From assembly GCA_946566685.1 (NCBI GenBank), contig CAMNXA010000003.1:89560-153559 (forward strand): a stretch of DNA of 64,000 bases, in the 5' to 3' direction. A program made the translations under genes and the position numbers. The stretch's first letter is position 1, and the number at the start of each line of letters is the position of its first letter. The DNA comes from an uncultured Lachnospiraceae bacterium. Its GTDB lineage: Bacteria > Bacillota > Clostridia > Lachnospirales > Lachnospiraceae. Below, one piece after another: positions 7,841 to 18,175 of this stretch. The notes under the pieces were generated by a model, which was given only the letters and a program-made list of their open reading frames with translations, did not search any database and had not been told where the DNA came from.

Positions 7841-10800
7841 ATGATGGAAAATGTGCTAGGACTTTTTGAAAAACAGACAGCAGACTGGTTTATCAATACG
7901 CTGGGGGAGCCGACTCCGGTGCAGAAAGAAAGCTGGCCGATCATTGCGGCGGGAAGCCATGCGCTGATTTCTGCACCCACCGGTACGGGTAAAACGCTGT
8001 CGGCCTTTTTCGTATTTCTGGATCAGATGAAACGGCAGGCGCAGGCAGGGACGTTGCAGCAGGAATTACAGCTGATCTATGTCTCGCCGCTCAAATCTTT
8101 GGCGGCAGATATCCGGGAGAATTTAAAGCGTCCTTTAGAGGGAATCGGCGCCGAAGAAATCATTTCGGTGGGAATCCGGACAGGGGATACTCCGCAGCGT
8201 GACAGACAGAGAATGGTTAAGAAACCGCCTCATATTCTGATCATCACACCGGAGTCTTTATATCTGATGCTCACCAGTAAGACAGGGCAGAATGTATTGG
8301 CTACGGCCAGGGCCGTGATCATTGATGAACTTCATGCGCTGATCGATACCAAAAGAGGGGCTCATCTGATGCTTTCCCTGGCGAGGCTGGACTATCTGTG
8401 CGGGCGGGCCTTACAGCGTATCGGCTTATCTGCCACGATAGAACCTTTGGAAACAGCGGCACAGTATCTGGCGCCGGAAGAAGTCAGGATTTCGGCGCCG
8501 AATATGAAAAAACAGGTGAAACTGGAGATTTTAAGTCCTTATCCGGATACGAACAGAGGTCCCAGAAAGGATCCCGTTTGGGAGGAGCTGGGGAAGCTGG
8601 TCTATCAGTATTGTCAGGGCAGCCGCAGTGTGATCGCTTTTGTGGAGGGCAGAAGATATGCGGAAAAACTCGCATATTATGTAAACCTACTGGGTGGAGA
8701 TGGATTTGCCAGGGTGCATCATGGAAGCCTTTCCAAGGAACAGAGGATGGAAACAGAATTGCAGCTGCGGGATGGCAGGCTCAGTTTGTTGTGTGCCACA
8801 TCGTCCATGGAACTGGGAATAGATGTGGGAGAGATTGATCAGGTATTGCAGGTGGGATGTCCCCGGACGATTTCAGGAACCATGCAGCGGTTGGGACGGG
8901 CCGGACATAATCCGGGGCGCGTCAGCGTGATGTATCTCTTCCCCAGGATGGCGGCGGAATGTGTGTCCTGCGGCATGACAGCCCAGCTGGCCAGGGAAGG
9001 GGGCATAGAACATGTCAACCCGCCTTCGGCGTGTCTGGACGTGCTGGCACAGCATCTGGTGTCCATGGCGGCTTTTAGAAGTTATGAGATTGATGAAGTG
9101 ATGGAGATCCTGCCCAGAGCATGGCCTTTTTCGCAGATTACCAGAGAGGATGTGAAAGCAGTTCTGGCCATGCTGGCGGGAGACTATGAACACGACAGGG
9201 ATATTCCGGCGCGGCCCAGGATTCTCTATGACAGGATTTGTGAGCGTGTGGAAGGAGATGGTTACAGCAGGATGTTAGCCGTATCAGCCGGTGGTACGAT
9301 TCCCGATAAAGGATTATATACAGTCAGGAACGAGGAGGGGGTCAAACTGGGTGAGGTGGATGAAGAATTTGTCTACGAATCCCAGACGGGAGACCGTTTT
9401 ATCCTTGGTTCCTTTGCCTGGAAGATTGTGAACATCAGCCGGGATACGGTGACCGTGACACAGGCAAAGATGGAAGGTGCAAGGCTGCCCTTCTGGCATG
9501 GGGAGATCAAAGGAAGGGATAAGCGGACGGGAGAGGCATTCGGGCGTATATTTCGTTCTTTGCAGGGCGCTTATGAGGATGGGAAATTACAGGAAGCGCT
9601 CGGAGGGTTAGGACTGGATGAAGCGGCGGCCTGTCTGGCGGCAGGTTATCTGGAGCGGCAGATTAAGGCGGCAGGGAGTCTGCCGGATCATGAGACATTG
9701 ATCGTGGAACACTTTAGGGATACGGTAGGAAATAGCCAGATGATGGTACATTCCATGTTTGGAAGACGGATTAATGCGCCGCTGTCTCTTCTTGCAGCGC
9801 AGACGGCCAGGGAAGAATTGGGTATGGAGATCGGCAGTGTGGATGAGGAAGATGGTTTCCTGCTATATTCCTATGGAAATCAGAGCCTGCCGGAAGGATT
9901 GCTTCAGAGGATTGATGCAGATGCCTGCATCAGGAAACTGGAGATCCTGCTGCCGGCCACACCGCTTTTTAATATGGCGTTTCGATATAACAGCGGTCGG
10001 GCTCTGATGATGGGTGTGAGAAAAAACGGGAGACAGCCGTTGTGGATGCAGAGGCTTAAGAGCGCAGAGATGCTGGAACAGGTGGTCAGGGAAAAGGAGC
10101 ATCCGCTGATTCGGGAGACCAGGAGGGAGTGTATGCAGCAACTGTGGGATGCCGTGGGTGTGCAGGAACTTCTCTATGATATCCGCAGCGGTGCAGTTAA
10201 GATTCGGGAGATCTATACGGATATACCGTCCCCTATGTCGCTTCCTCTGCAATGGAGCCAGGAAGCAGCGGTTATGTATGATTATGCGCCAACACCGCGG
10301 GGGATTCACGGGGCGGTAGAGGAGGCATTGGAGAAGGAAAAGCATCTGATACAGCCGGGAGACAGTGAATTGCTGGAGGTGCAGGAGAGAAGCCGCCTGC
10401 CCCAGGATGAAAAGCAGCTGCACACGCTTCTCATGACGGAGGGCGATCTGGCGGCCGGAGAACTGGAAATTCCGGTGGAATGGCTTGATGATCTGGCGCG
10501 GCAGGGCAGGGTGCTGTATCTGGAGCAGGGCTTATGGATTGCGGCTGAGAAGGAGGAAGAATATGCCAGGGCGCTTGGAGAAACAGAGGAGAGCGCCGGG
10601 CAGGAGAAAGGACAGTTTGTCAGAGAGCAGCTTCACATTGTAAGGCGTATGCTGCGCTACAGAGGCGGTGCGGATGCCGGGCAGACAGCAGACCGTTATG
10701 GCTGGCCAGTGGAGACAGCAGAGAAAATCCTGGAAGAACTGTGCCGGCAGAAATCGGCAGTGAAACAGGATGGAAGATATTACCATGCGGTGTTATACAA

Positions 10801-11992
10801 ACGTGCCAGGGTGCGAACACTGAAAAACAGACGGGAGGAGATTCAGACCTGTGCCGGAGAACAGTATGCTGCGCTGATGCTGTCTCAGCTGGAATCTGGT
10901 GCACCGGCGGCAGAATGTGTGCAGAACACGGTCAGACAGTATGCGGGAATGACATTTCCAGCGGCATATTGGGAAAAGATTTTGCTGCCCGGCCGGGTGA
11001 GAAATTACAGACCTTCCCTGCTGGACGCTCTCCTGTCAGAAGGAGAATTTTTCTGGCATATGGAGGAAAAGGGCGGCCTGCGATTTGACTGTCAGTCGGC
11101 CGTTGACTGGGAAACGGACAAGCAGCGCGAGGAGTTAGAGAAGGAAGGACTGACGGAGGAAGAACGGGTTATCTATGAAGCAATCGTCAGGCGGGGCGCC
11201 TGTTTTATGCAGTCATTGAATGATCTGCTCCCGGCACATTCACCGTATGACGTCCTACTATCCCTGCAGGAGAAGGGACTTGTCTATGCGGATAGTTTCT
11301 TGCCGGTGCGGCAGTGGCTTGACCGTGAAAAGACGAAAAAGGCAGTGGTAAGGCAGCGCGTTAATCTGCGGGTGAAAGCATTGCAGACAGGAAGATGGGA
11401 TATCGTCAGACCGATACAGGAGAAGACCATAGAAGAAAAACTGGAAGCCTGTTCCTGTGTCAGTCCTATTATCAGCAAAGAAACAGCAGCTGTCTGCGGG
11501 CTTTCCTGGCAGGAGGCCCTGTCAGTGCTCCGCATCTGGGAGTACACCGGGCAGGCAAGGCGGGGATATTTTGTCAAAGAACTTTCCGGGGCACAATTTA
11601 TTCTGGGAAAGGATTATGAGAGTGTGCTGCGCAGGCTGTACCATCCGGAGAAAAAACTTGTCTGGGTCAATGCGGTGGATCCGGTTCAGCCTTGGGGGAA
11701 AATATTGCCCCATAAGGAGGGACGCAGCTTCCTGCATGTACCAGGGACGGCCGTTGCCTGTTATGGTGGAATACCGGTGGCCGTGATGGAAAGACAGGGA
11801 AAGGTCTTACGAGTCTGGCAGGAAGAACTGCAAGAGGAATGCATGCAGCTTTTTGCGGAAAAGTTCAGGCAGGGCAGTATCTTTGCCGGGATCAAGCGGA
11901 TTGTGGTGAAAGAATATCCGGATACGGCGGGAGACGCTTTGCGGCAGGCAGGCTTCAGGAAAGAGATGCAGGATTATGTGCTGTATCTTTGA
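7841..11992 (+). CDS. lhr: Lhr-type large DEAD/H-box helicase
   Basis: This 1383-residue superfamily 2 helicase matches the long Lhr type linked to DNA repair. Visible motifs are Walker A APTGTGKT (residues 45-52), DELH (162-165), the SAT-type LSATIEPLE and motif VI QRLGRAGH (349-356). The middle region carries the Lhr-specific crossover and winged-helix part, and a long C-terminal extension reaches about 1380 residues. There is no strong ribosome site; two adjacent ATG codons (7841, 7844) are possible. It begins 30 bases after the MFS stop, but I see no functional link between them. Confidence 0.9.
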   Translation: MMENVLGLFEKQTADWFINTLGEPTPVQKESWPIIAAGSHALISAPTGTGKTLSAFFVFLDQMKRQAQAGTLQQELQLIYVSPLKSLAADIRENLKRPLEGIGAEEIISVGIRTGDTPQRDRQRMVKKPPHILIITPESLYLMLTSKTGQNVLATARAVIIDELHALIDTKRGAHLMLSLARLDYLCGRALQRIGLSATIEPLETAAQYLAPEEVRISAPNMKKQVKLEILSPYPDTNRGPRKDPVWEELGKLVYQYCQGSRSVIAFVEGRRYAEKLAYYVNLLGGDGFARVHHGSLSKEQRMETELQLRDGRLSLLCATSSMELGIDVGEIDQVLQVGCPRTISGTMQRLGRAGHNPGRVSVMYLFPRMAAECVSCGMTAQLAREGGIEHVNPPSACLDVLAQHLVSMAAFRSYEIDEVMEILPRAWPFSQITREDVKAVLAMLAGDYEHDRDIPARPRILYDRICERVEGDGYSRMLAVSAGGTIPDKGLYTVRNEEGVKLGEVDEEFVYESQTGDRFILGSFAWKIVNISRDTVTVTQAKMEGARLPFWHGEIKGRDKRTGEAFGRIFRSLQGAYEDGKLQEALGGLGLDEAAACLAAGYLERQIKAAGSLPDHETLIVEHFRDTVGNSQMMVHSMFGRRINAPLSLLAAQTAREELGMEIGSVDEEDGFLLYSYGNQSLPEGLLQRIDADACIRKLEILLPATPLFNMAFRYNSGRALMMGVRKNGRQPLWMQRLKSAEMLEQVVREKEHPLIRETRRECMQQLWDAVGVQELLYDIRSGAVKIREIYTDIPSPMSLPLQWSQEAAVMYDYAPTPRGIHGAVEEALEKEKHLIQPGDSELLEVQERSRLPQDEKQLHTLLMTEGDLAAGELEIPVEWLDDLARQGRVLYLEQGLWIAAEKEEEYARALGETEESAGQEKGQFVREQLHIVRRMLRYRGGADAGQTADRYGWPVETAEKILEELCRQKSAVKQDGRYYHAVLYKRARVRTLKNRREEIQTCAGEQYAALMLSQLESGAPAAECVQNTVRQYAGMTFPAAYWEKILLPGRVRNYRPSLLDALLSEGEFFWHMEEKGGLRFDCQSAVDWETDKQREELEKEGLTEEERVIYEAIVRRGACFMQSLNDLLPAHSPYDVLLSLQEKGLVYADSFLPVRQWLDREKTKKAVVRQRVNLRVKALQTGRWDIVRPIQEKTIEEKLEACSCVSPIISKETAAVCGLSWQEALSVLRIWEYTGQARRGYFVKELSGAQFILGKDYESVLRRLYHPEKKLVWVNAVDPVQPWGKILPHKEGRSFLHVPGTAVACYGGIPVAVMERQGKVLRVWQEELQEECMQLFAEKFRQGSIFAGIKRIVVKEYPDTAGDALRQAGFRKEMQDYVLYL

Positions 11993-12069
11993 AAGGTGTT
12001 ATAAATACAAACCTGACGGCAAATCAGGGACGGCATCTGGGAAATATAGATAAAGGGAGGAGAAAGAAG

Positions 12070-12540
12070 ATGGCAATAGAGAACGTAAAGGCATATTTCA
12101 GGCAGTTTGGCATGGAGGAGAAGATTCTGGAGTTTGCGGTATCCAGCGCAACGGTGGAATTGGCGGCGGAGGCGCTGCATTGCGAGCCGCAGCGGATTGC
12201 GAAGACCTTATCCTTTTTGGTGGCGGATCATCCGGTGCTGATCGTAGCGGCCGGGGACGTTAAGGTGGACAATCATAAATTCAAGGAGCAGTTTGCCACC
12301 AAGGCGAAAATGCTTTCTCCGGATCAGGCGGAGGAACTGGTCGGCCATGCGGTGGGCGGTGTCTGTCCTTTTGCGGTAAAAGATGGCGTGACGGTATATC
12401 TGGATGTGTCTTTGCAGCGTTTTGAGACCGTCTTTCCAGCCTGTGGGAGCGCTAACAGCGCGATAGAACTTACCATTCCGCAATTGGAGCAGTATTCCGG
12501 TTATACGGAGTGGGTAGACGTGTGTAAGGGATATCTTTGA
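12070..12540 (+). CDS. YbaK/ProX-family aminoacyl-tRNA editing protein
   Basis: This 156-residue protein of the YbaK/EbsC family hydrolyses wrongly charged aminoacyl-tRNA (commonly Cys-tRNA(Pro) or Ala-tRNA(Pro)). The characteristic segment RIAKTLSFLV contains the family's conserved lysine, followed by GDVKVD and later GGVCPFA and the GSANSAIEL loop. Start ATG 12070 follows GGGAGGAGAAAGA; a longer frame starting inside the helicase gene has no ribosome site. It lies between the helicase and peptidase T genes on the same strand. Confidence 0.85.
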   Translation: MAIENVKAYFRQFGMEEKILEFAVSSATVELAAEALHCEPQRIAKTLSFLVADHPVLIVAAGDVKVDNHKFKEQFATKAKMLSPDQAEELVGHAVGGVCPFAVKDGVTVYLDVSLQRFETVFPACGSANSAIELTIPQLEQYSGYTEWVDVCKGYL

Positions 12541-12590
12541 TGGCATTGGGACAGTAATATAATAATAGGTTTGACAGGGAAAGGGAAATC

Positions 12591-13829
12591 ATGGAAAGAG
12601 TGATCGAAAACTTTTTGGAGTATGTAAAAATAGATACACAGTCTTCAGAGGAGAGTACAAGTACGCCCTCTACCTCTAAGCAGCATGATCTTGCGGCAGT
12701 TTTGGAGAGGCAGCTACAGGAGATGGGAGCGCAGGATATCGTCTATGATAAAGAACATTGTTATCTCTACGCTTCGATTCCGGCCACGGCAGGCTGTGAA
12801 CAGGCGCCGGTGATTGGTTTTATCGCCCATATGGACACATCTCCGGCGGTGACGGGGACAGGAGTGAAGCCGCGTATTGTGGAAGAATATGATGGAAAAG
12901 ACATTGTATTAAATGAGGAGAAGCAAATCGTCATGAAAGTGGCGGATTTTCCGGAACTTGCTTCTTATCAGGGCAAGAGATTGATCGTCACGGATGGAAC
13001 CACACTTCTGGGAGCGGATGATAAAGCAGGGGTGGCGGAAATTATGACGATGACTGAATACTTGCTCCAGCATAAGGAAATCAGACATGGCCGGATACGG
13101 ATTGCTTTTACGCCGGATGAAGAAGTGGGTGCGGGCGCAGACCACTTTAATGTGGAACAATTTGGTGCGGATTATGCGTACACGGTGGATGGCGGCAGAC
13201 TCGGAGAACTGGAGTATGAGAATTTTAATGCGGCGGGCGCTAAAGTACTGATACATGGGCGGAGCGTTCATCCGGGAGAGGCCAAGGATAAGATGCGCAA
13301 TGCGATCCTGATGGCACAGGAGTTTCAGGCAATGCTGCCGGTATCAGAGAATCCCATGTATACCTGCGGTTATGAAGGATTCTATCATCTGGATCAGCTG
13401 CGCGGCACTGTGGAGGAAACTGTGGCGGAATACATTATCAGAGACCATGACCGGGAGAAGTTCGAGAAAAAGAAAGAGACCTTTGTACAGGTCGGGGAGT
13501 ATTTGAACAAAAAATATGGGGCGGGAACCTTTGATATTGAGATAAAGGATTCCTATTACAATATGAAAGAGATTATCGTTGAGCATATGCATCTGGTGGA
13601 GTATGCGAAGGCAGCCATGGAAGAACTGGGGATTCGTCCGGTGGTAGTACCGATCCGCGGCGGTACAGATGGGGCGAGACTTTCCTTTATGGGTCTGCCT
13701 TGCCCGAATCTGTGTACGGGCGGCCAGAATTTTCATGGCCGGTTTGAATATGCCTGTGCAGATGAGATGGAGATGATTGTGAGGCTTTTGATCAGGATCG
13801 CAGAGAAATATGGGGAAAAGCATGATTAG
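12591..13829 (+). CDS. pepT: Peptidase T (tripeptide aminopeptidase)
   Basis: This 412-residue cytoplasmic M20B metallopeptidase removes N-terminal residues from tripeptides. The metal-site residues are visible: H80 and D82 in HMDTSP, the bridging D143 in LLGADDKAG, catalytic E177/E178 in PDEEVGAG, and the aspartate of YTVDGG. The FHGRFEY segment near the C-terminus supplies the last histidine. Length matches PepT (about 410). The start follows a purine-rich GGGAAAGGGAAA. Its stop codon overlaps the convergent ketopantoate reductase stop by two bases. Confidence 0.93.
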   Translation: MERVIENFLEYVKIDTQSSEESTSTPSTSKQHDLAAVLERQLQEMGAQDIVYDKEHCYLYASIPATAGCEQAPVIGFIAHMDTSPAVTGTGVKPRIVEEYDGKDIVLNEEKQIVMKVADFPELASYQGKRLIVTDGTTLLGADDKAGVAEIMTMTEYLLQHKEIRHGRIRIAFTPDEEVGAGADHFNVEQFGADYAYTVDGGRLGELEYENFNAAGAKVLIHGRSVHPGEAKDKMRNAILMAQEFQAMLPVSENPMYTCGYEGFYHLDQLRGTVEETVAEYIIRDHDREKFEKKKETFVQVGEYLNKKYGAGTFDIEIKDSYYNMKEIIVEHMHLVEYAKAAMEELGIRPVVVPIRGGTDGARLSFMGLPCPNLCTGGQNFHGRFEYACADEMEMIVRLLIRIAEKYGEKHD

Positions 13830-14752
13830 TCATGCAGCATTTCCGCCTCCATTTTTTTGATCTTATCATACAGCATTTGATTGACGGGAACATCCAGACC
13901 ATATTCTTTGGCCATGGTAATCACGGTTCCGGCAAAGAGGTCGACCTCAGTGCGTCTTTTCAGAATACCGTCCTGACGCATAGAAGGCATTCCGTCCGGA
14001 TTCAGAGTATCTATCAGGGCCACATAGTTGTTAAGGTCGTCTCCGGTAACACCGGTATTGGCACAGATGGAAAGATTTAGGACTTCTTCCATGGCGGCAA
14101 TCATCATATCGCGCTGTTTGCCGGATTCCTGAACAGTTTTGTAGGTGCCTTCAGATACCATGACAACCTGATTGACGCCTACGTTCAGCATCCACTTTCC
14201 CCACAGGCGGTGTATGATATCTTCCTCCACAATGCAGGGGATTCCGGCGGTGTGAAGAAGCGTTTCCACCTGCGCAAGAAAGGGGCGTCTGGATGACTCA
14301 GGGGTACCGATTCTCAGTTCGCCAATATGGGCGTAGGTCAGTTCGTTTCCAAGTTTTACGGCATCCATGCCCTGTGCGATACAATGGATGATATGGCCCT
14401 GTTTTATCTTAGAAGCAATGATCTCTTCGCTGCTGATGCCATTTAACAATGAGAGAATGATCGTGTCTTCATTTACGGCAGGGCGCGCCAGTTCGATCGC
14501 TTCATCCAGGGCAGTGCCCTTGACGGCGAAGATCAGGAAATCGGCTGGTTCTGCTTTGGAAGCCATCTGAAAATGGCAGAGATTTCCGTTACAGTAGACA
14601 TTTTCCGTCTCGTATTTGTGGATGCGTTCTTTGTCTGCCAGAAAGGTGACAGACTCCCGTCCAAGTTTTCGGGTGAAGATATCGCCGTACAGGATGCCGA
14701 GCGCTCCCATGCCAATAATGGTGATGGATGGTGTTGCGGATAATTGTTTCAT
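13826..14752 (-). CDS. panE: 2-dehydropantoate 2-reductase family protein
   Basis: The 308-residue protein belongs to the ApbA/PanE family, which reduces ketopantoate to pantoate with NADPH for coenzyme A synthesis. A Rossmann start is seen in [15 protein letters not shown], and the C-terminal helical domain contains NVGVNQV, as in the family. The start at 14752 (MKQLS) has GGAGGT upstream on the minus strand; the longer frame to 14974 runs through the divergent gene. Several PanE paralogues of unknown substrate exist in Clostridia, so the pantothenate role is likely but not certain. Confidence 0.83.
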   Translation of the reverse strand: MKQLSATPSITIIGMGALGILYGDIFTRKLGRESVTFLADKERIHKYETENVYCNGNLCHFQMASKAEPADFLIFAVKGTALDEAIELARPAVNEDTIILSLLNGISSEEIIASKIKQGHIIHCIAQGMDAVKLGNELTYAHIGELRIGTPESSRRPFLAQVETLLHTAGIPCIVEEDIIHRLWGKWMLNVGVNQVVMVSEGTYKTVQESGKQRDMMIAAMEEVLNLSICANTGVTGDDLNNYVALIDTLNPDGMPSMRQDGILKRRTEVDLFAGTVITMAKEYGLDVPVNQMLYDKIKKMEAEMLHD

Positions 14753-14816
14753 GAAATAGACCTCCGTGTTCATAATAAAAAGAAAAGGCTTGCGGATGCA
14801 AGGAGAGGAGTAAAAT

Positions 14817-15230
14817 ATGTGGTTTTGGTTTGCATTATTATCGGCAGTGTTTGCGGCACTGACTTCCATTCTCGCCAAAGTGGGTATTGAGGGTGTCAAT
14901 TCTAATCTGGCAACGGCCATTCGGACGGTTGTCGTAGTGGTGATGGCCTGGGGAATGGTCTTCTTAACAAACACACAAAACGGCCTTGCCCAGATAAGCA
15001 GAAAGAGCTGGATTTTCTTAATCTTATCCGGGTTGGCAACAGGGGCGTCCTGGTTATGTTATTACAGGGCCCTGCAGATTGGCGAGGCATCTAAAGTCGT
15101 CCCGATAGACAAACTCAGTGTAGTCATTACGCTGATTCTGGCCTTTGTTTTTCTTCATGAATCTTTTACGGCAAAGTCATTTGCCGGCAGTGTTCTGATC
15201 ACAGTCGGGACGCTTGTCATGGTGCTTTAA
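14817..15230 (+). CDS. Single-domain EamA-family small membrane transporter
   Basis: This 137-residue protein has about five hydrophobic segments and represents half of a normal ten-helix drug/metabolite transporter. It ends in the typical FLHESFTAKSFAGSVLITVGT repeat end. Start ATG 14817 follows GGAGAGGAG. Half-size members work as dimers. It is divergent from panE with 64 bases between. The substrate is unknown. Confidence 0.82.
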   Translation: MWFWFALLSAVFAALTSILAKVGIEGVNSNLATAIRTVVVVVMAWGMVFLTNTQNGLAQISRKSWIFLILSGLATGASWLCYYRALQIGEASKVVPIDKLSVVITLILAFVFLHESFTAKSFAGSVLITVGTLVMVL

Positions 15231-15250
15231 CAGGTGTTCTGGCATAGAGA

Positions 15251-15658
15251 TCAGGAGTTGCCAGGTACCAGTCTGTTGATTCGCAGGATTTCCACGATGG
15301 TGTCCGTGCCGTCTTGCAGCTTTGTGATATCTCTTTTCGTATTTTGAGCAAAAGTACGGAAAGAGAGGTCGAGATTTTCCAGCTTCTCGATGGTCTTATT
15401 CAGTTTGACATCCAGATATTTAAAGTTGTCATCGGCGCGGTCGAGCCGTGCATCCATATGGTCGAGTCTTTCCTCCACGTGAGAAAGCCGTGTATCCATG
15501 TGGTCGAGCCGCTCATGGATGGGTGTGAGTTCTGTTTTAAGTTTCTGATCCAACAAATTAGAAATTGCCTGAAGATCGCGGTGTGTCAGAGCCACAAAGA
15601 TTTCCTCCTTTTCCAATGAGATGGTTGCCGGTTGCTGAATGATTTGGTTTGTATTCAT
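15251..15658 (-). CDS. Small coiled-coil protein of unknown function
   Basis: This 135-residue soluble protein contains a heptad-repeat centre (residues about 45-110) with recurring ERLDHMD-type units, predicting a long coiled coil. I do not recognise a characterised family. AGGGAGAAAAG precedes the ATG on the minus strand. It stands alone between the EamA-type transporter and a strong terminator. No signal peptide or membrane segment is visible. Confidence 0.65.
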   Translation of the reverse strand: MNTNQIIQQPATISLEKEEIFVALTHRDLQAISNLLDQKLKTELTPIHERLDHMDTRLSHVEERLDHMDARLDRADDNFKYLDVKLNKTIEKLENLDLSFRTFAQNTKRDITKLQDGTDTIVEILRINRLVPGNS

Positions 15659-15872
15659 CTTTTCTCCCTTCGTCTGTCAGCAGGGAAAGCTGATACTTAA
15701 GAAGGTCTGTATTCCCTGCCTGTGTGAATAGTTTATTGGTAAGCAAGGATTCTAAAACAGATAAAATATCATAATGTGATATTTTATAGAAAAAAAGAAT
15801 AAATGAAATTCCGTTAGAATATCAATGCTGTAGTAAAATGATATCAGCATTGCACTGAAATGTCAAGGGTAT

Positions 15873-15925
15873 TTATCAAAAAAAGTAATCCGTAATTTAG
15901 AAAAGAGGATTACTTTTTTTGATAA
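15873..15925. terminator. Bidirectional terminator, perfect 19-bp stem
   Basis: Arms 15873-15891 and 15907-15925 are exact reverse complements with a 15-base loop. Each arm contains an A7 or T7 run, so either strand's RNA would end in a U-run. It separates the coiled-coil gene's upstream region from the downstream end of the serine hydrolase gene, which it probably terminates. Confidence 0.75.
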
Positions 15926-15935
15926 AGGATGTAAT

Positions 15936-17111
15936 TTAATCTAGTGCCGAAAAAACAATGTTGCGTATTTTTCTGGTGTAGGCTGTGGTGCCTGTATCGG
16001 TTTTTTGAAGCATGAGCAGGAGGATCATGTCATCGGCGGGATCGATCGTCATATAGGTACCCATCCAGCCATCCCAGCCAAATTCCCCCTGACGGCTTAT
16101 GGAGATAGCGGCGCCGGGATCTCTCATGATACGCATCAGATTGGCATAGGTGCAGCCGGACAGACTTTCCCACTGCCAGACATAAGCATCCAGCGCTGGG
16201 GCAAGGTGGGCGTTTGCCATAAAGTCAACTGTTCGAGAGGAGAGGAGGGTGACATTTCCCAAGCTTCCTCTTTGCAGGAGCATTTGTGCAAAACGGGCAT
16301 AATCATCAATGGTAGAGACCAGCCCCGCACCGCCGGATTCGAAGGCGGGAGGTGTCTTCATATCATTGCTGATACCAAGACGGGGAAAATGGAATTCTTC
16401 CAATCCCTTTCCAATATCCTGGTAGGCTTTGGAGAGACGAGCCTGTTTTTCAGGCGGAACAAAAAAGCCTGTGTCATTCATATGAAGGGGTTCAAAAATA
16501 CGCTGTCTCAAAAAATCGCCGAAGCGCATGCCGGAGACAACTTCGATGACGGCACCGAGTACATCTGCGGACATGCCGTAATGCCATTTTTCACCGGGTT
16601 GAAAAGCCAGGGGAATCTTTCCGAGGCGGTTCATGATCTCACAGGTGGTCAGTGCATGGGAAGAAGACAAGTTCGTGATCACCTCATCCATAAGCTGATC
16701 CGTACGGATTTCCGAAGGGCATCCTTCCCCTGGATATGTCAGTCCGGATGTCATATTCAGAAGATCCTGTATAATGACAGGACGTTTTGCAGGTATGAGA
16801 ACTCCGTCTGCCATCACCTCCTGATCACAAAATCCTGGCAGATAATCAGAAACCGGATCATACAGGTCAATCCGTCCCTCTTCAAGAAGTATCATTGCGG
16901 CAGCTGCCGTGACAGGTTTGGTCATGGAATACAGTCGGAAAATGGTATCCCTTGTCATCGGCAGTCCGGCTGCAAGATCACGCATACCGGCTTCATAATA
17001 GCATTGTTCCTGCCCGCCCTGCACAACCATGCAGTTTACGCCTGAGACAAAACTGGTCTCTGTCATTTCCCATAAAAGTTCTTGCAGGCGGGATAATTTT
17101 TGTTGTTTCAT
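15936..17111 (-). CDS. Serine beta-lactamase-like hydrolase (class C / EstB type)
   Basis: The 391-residue protein has the beta-lactamase fold motif SMTK at residues 62-65, giving the nucleophilic serine and general-base lysine, and a downstream tyrosine motif near YGMS. These are found in class C beta-lactamases, D,D-peptidases and family VIII esterases. No signal peptide is seen, favouring a cytoplasmic esterase-like role over antibiotic resistance. The start is uncertain: ATG 17111 is chosen because it follows GTGAAAG, while an in-frame ATG at 17150 has no ribosome site. Substrate unknown. Confidence 0.78.
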   Translation of the reverse strand: MKQQKLSRLQELLWEMTETSFVSGVNCMVVQGGQEQCYYEAGMRDLAAGLPMTRDTIFRLYSMTKPVTAAAAMILLEEGRIDLYDPVSDYLPGFCDQEVMADGVLIPAKRPVIIQDLLNMTSGLTYPGEGCPSEIRTDQLMDEVITNLSSSHALTTCEIMNRLGKIPLAFQPGEKWHYGMSADVLGAVIEVVSGMRFGDFLRQRIFEPLHMNDTGFFVPPEKQARLSKAYQDIGKGLEEFHFPRLGISNDMKTPPAFESGGAGLVSTIDDYARFAQMLLQRGSLGNVTLLSSRTVDFMANAHLAPALDAYVWQWESLSGCTYANLMRIMRDPGAAISISRQGEFGWDGWMGTYMTIDPADDMILLLMLQKTDTGTTAYTRKIRNIVFSALD

Positions 17112-17212
17112 ACAATCTTTCACTTCGCTTTCTATACACAATATACACATATCTTTTTATGTCTGCTGTATTAAATATAGCATAAAAGCTTCCTGCGGAC
17201 AATCAGAAAAGA

Positions 17213-17252
17213 GCCGCTCCCCATAACTGAAAATCAGTTATAGAGGGCGGCC
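17213..17252 (-). terminator. Terminator after the uncharacterised gene 17272-17991
   Basis: Read on the minus strand, GCCGCC(C) and GAGCGGC flank an inner perfect stem ATAACTGA/TCAGTTAT, and the RNA continues CUCUUUUCUG. It lies about 20 bases beyond the stop codon of the gene it should terminate. Confidence 0.6.
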
Positions 17253-17271
17253 CCTTATAATGTCAGATGAT

Positions 17272-17991
17272 TTAAACGCTTAAATCCAAATGCCCGCCAG
17301 GCATCGGAACAGTAGTCTGTTCTTTGACTTCATCCCAATTGAAATTGGTAATCTTTTTCAGAAGTTCTTCTGTGCTGTCTGCATAGATCGTGGCGCGTTT
17401 ACTATGTTCATAATTGTATTTGTCCTGCCCCTTGTCAGCAGCTTCTTTTGCAGCCTCTTTCTTGTCTTCCCGGATCTTATCCACGAATTCTTTCTGGCGC
17501 TCGCCGGCTTTTTCAAGTTCTGCAAAGTAGGAGACCTTGCCATCTTTGCCAATAGAAACGCCCAGGCTTACCACTTCATCCTCTTTACCGGAGTCTTTCA
17601 ATTCTTCCTTTATCTCATCGAGTTTGCCCACTGCCTCATCGAGCAGCGCAAGGTTCTGTTTCTTGACATCCTCGTCCTCAGCCATACGCTCCAATTCTTC
17701 GGGATCGATCAGTACGCTGTAATCTTTGGAACCGCGGGAGAGATAGGAAGCTGCCTCCTCTTCACTGTCATATTCAGCGACAAAGAAGTCCATGTTACTG
17801 TACTGCTTTTTCAGATCCTGTAAAAGCGCCTTGGCCTTATCGCTTAACTGAGGTACATTCTGACCGGCCTTTTTCGTGTCGGCAGTCTTTTGGGATGTAC
17901 TTGTCTTTGCGGATTTAGTATCCTTTCTGCTTTGTACACTGTTATTGTAATAGTTGTTTTGGAATGTGTTATATCCGGCTACCTTGTTCAT
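17272..17991 (-). CDS. Uncharacterised Lachnospiraceae-type protein (possibly DUF6033-like)
   Basis: This 239-residue hydrophilic protein starts MNKVAGYNTFQNN, has a Lys/Ser/Thr-rich linker (residues about 20-50), a globular part, and a highly charged helical segment (residues about 150-195). It ends in a Pro/Gly tail. Start 17991 follows AAGGAGGG on the minus strand; a longer frame to 18054 has no ribosome site. A GTGGGC/GCCCAC hairpin lies in its leader at 18037-18054. No signal peptide or membrane segment is visible. I cannot give a function, and the DUF assignment is from memory of similar proteins only. Confidence 0.65.
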   Translation of the reverse strand: MNKVAGYNTFQNNYYNNSVQSRKDTKSAKTSTSQKTADTKKAGQNVPQLSDKAKALLQDLKKQYSNMDFFVAEYDSEEEAASYLSRGSKDYSVLIDPEELERMAEDEDVKKQNLALLDEAVGKLDEIKEELKDSGKEDEVVSLGVSIGKDGKVSYFAELEKAGERQKEFVDKIREDKKEAAKEAADKGQDKYNYEHSKRATIYADSTEELLKKITNFNWDEVKEQTTVPMPGGHLDLSV

Positions 17992-18125
17992 GTCTGTGCC
18001 CTCCTTAGCATAATCTGTAAATCCATTTACCGAATCGTGGGCGCAAATGCCCACCTGTTACCTTATATATCGTAATATGGATGTTTTTTCTTAATAGGCG
18101 CTGTGATAAAAAAGAGGCATTCCTT

Positions 18126-18173
18126 AAAAAGGCAGGCGATTCGAGTTATGTAAACCGAACCGTCTGCCTTTTT
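18126..18173. terminator. Bidirectional terminator hairpin
   Basis: AAAAAGGCAG-type sequence from about 18126 pairs with CTGCCTTTTT ending near 18166, with extra pairs further inside and two G-T mismatched positions. It lies just beyond the stop codon of the small minus-strand gene ending at 18176 and would give that RNA a U-run. Confidence 0.6.
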
Positions 18174-18175
18174 AA

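Noticed and set aside
15936..17111. Beta-lactam resistance gene
   Set aside because: The SxxK motif is present, but there is no signal peptide for export, and this family includes many esterases. Resistance is not supported.
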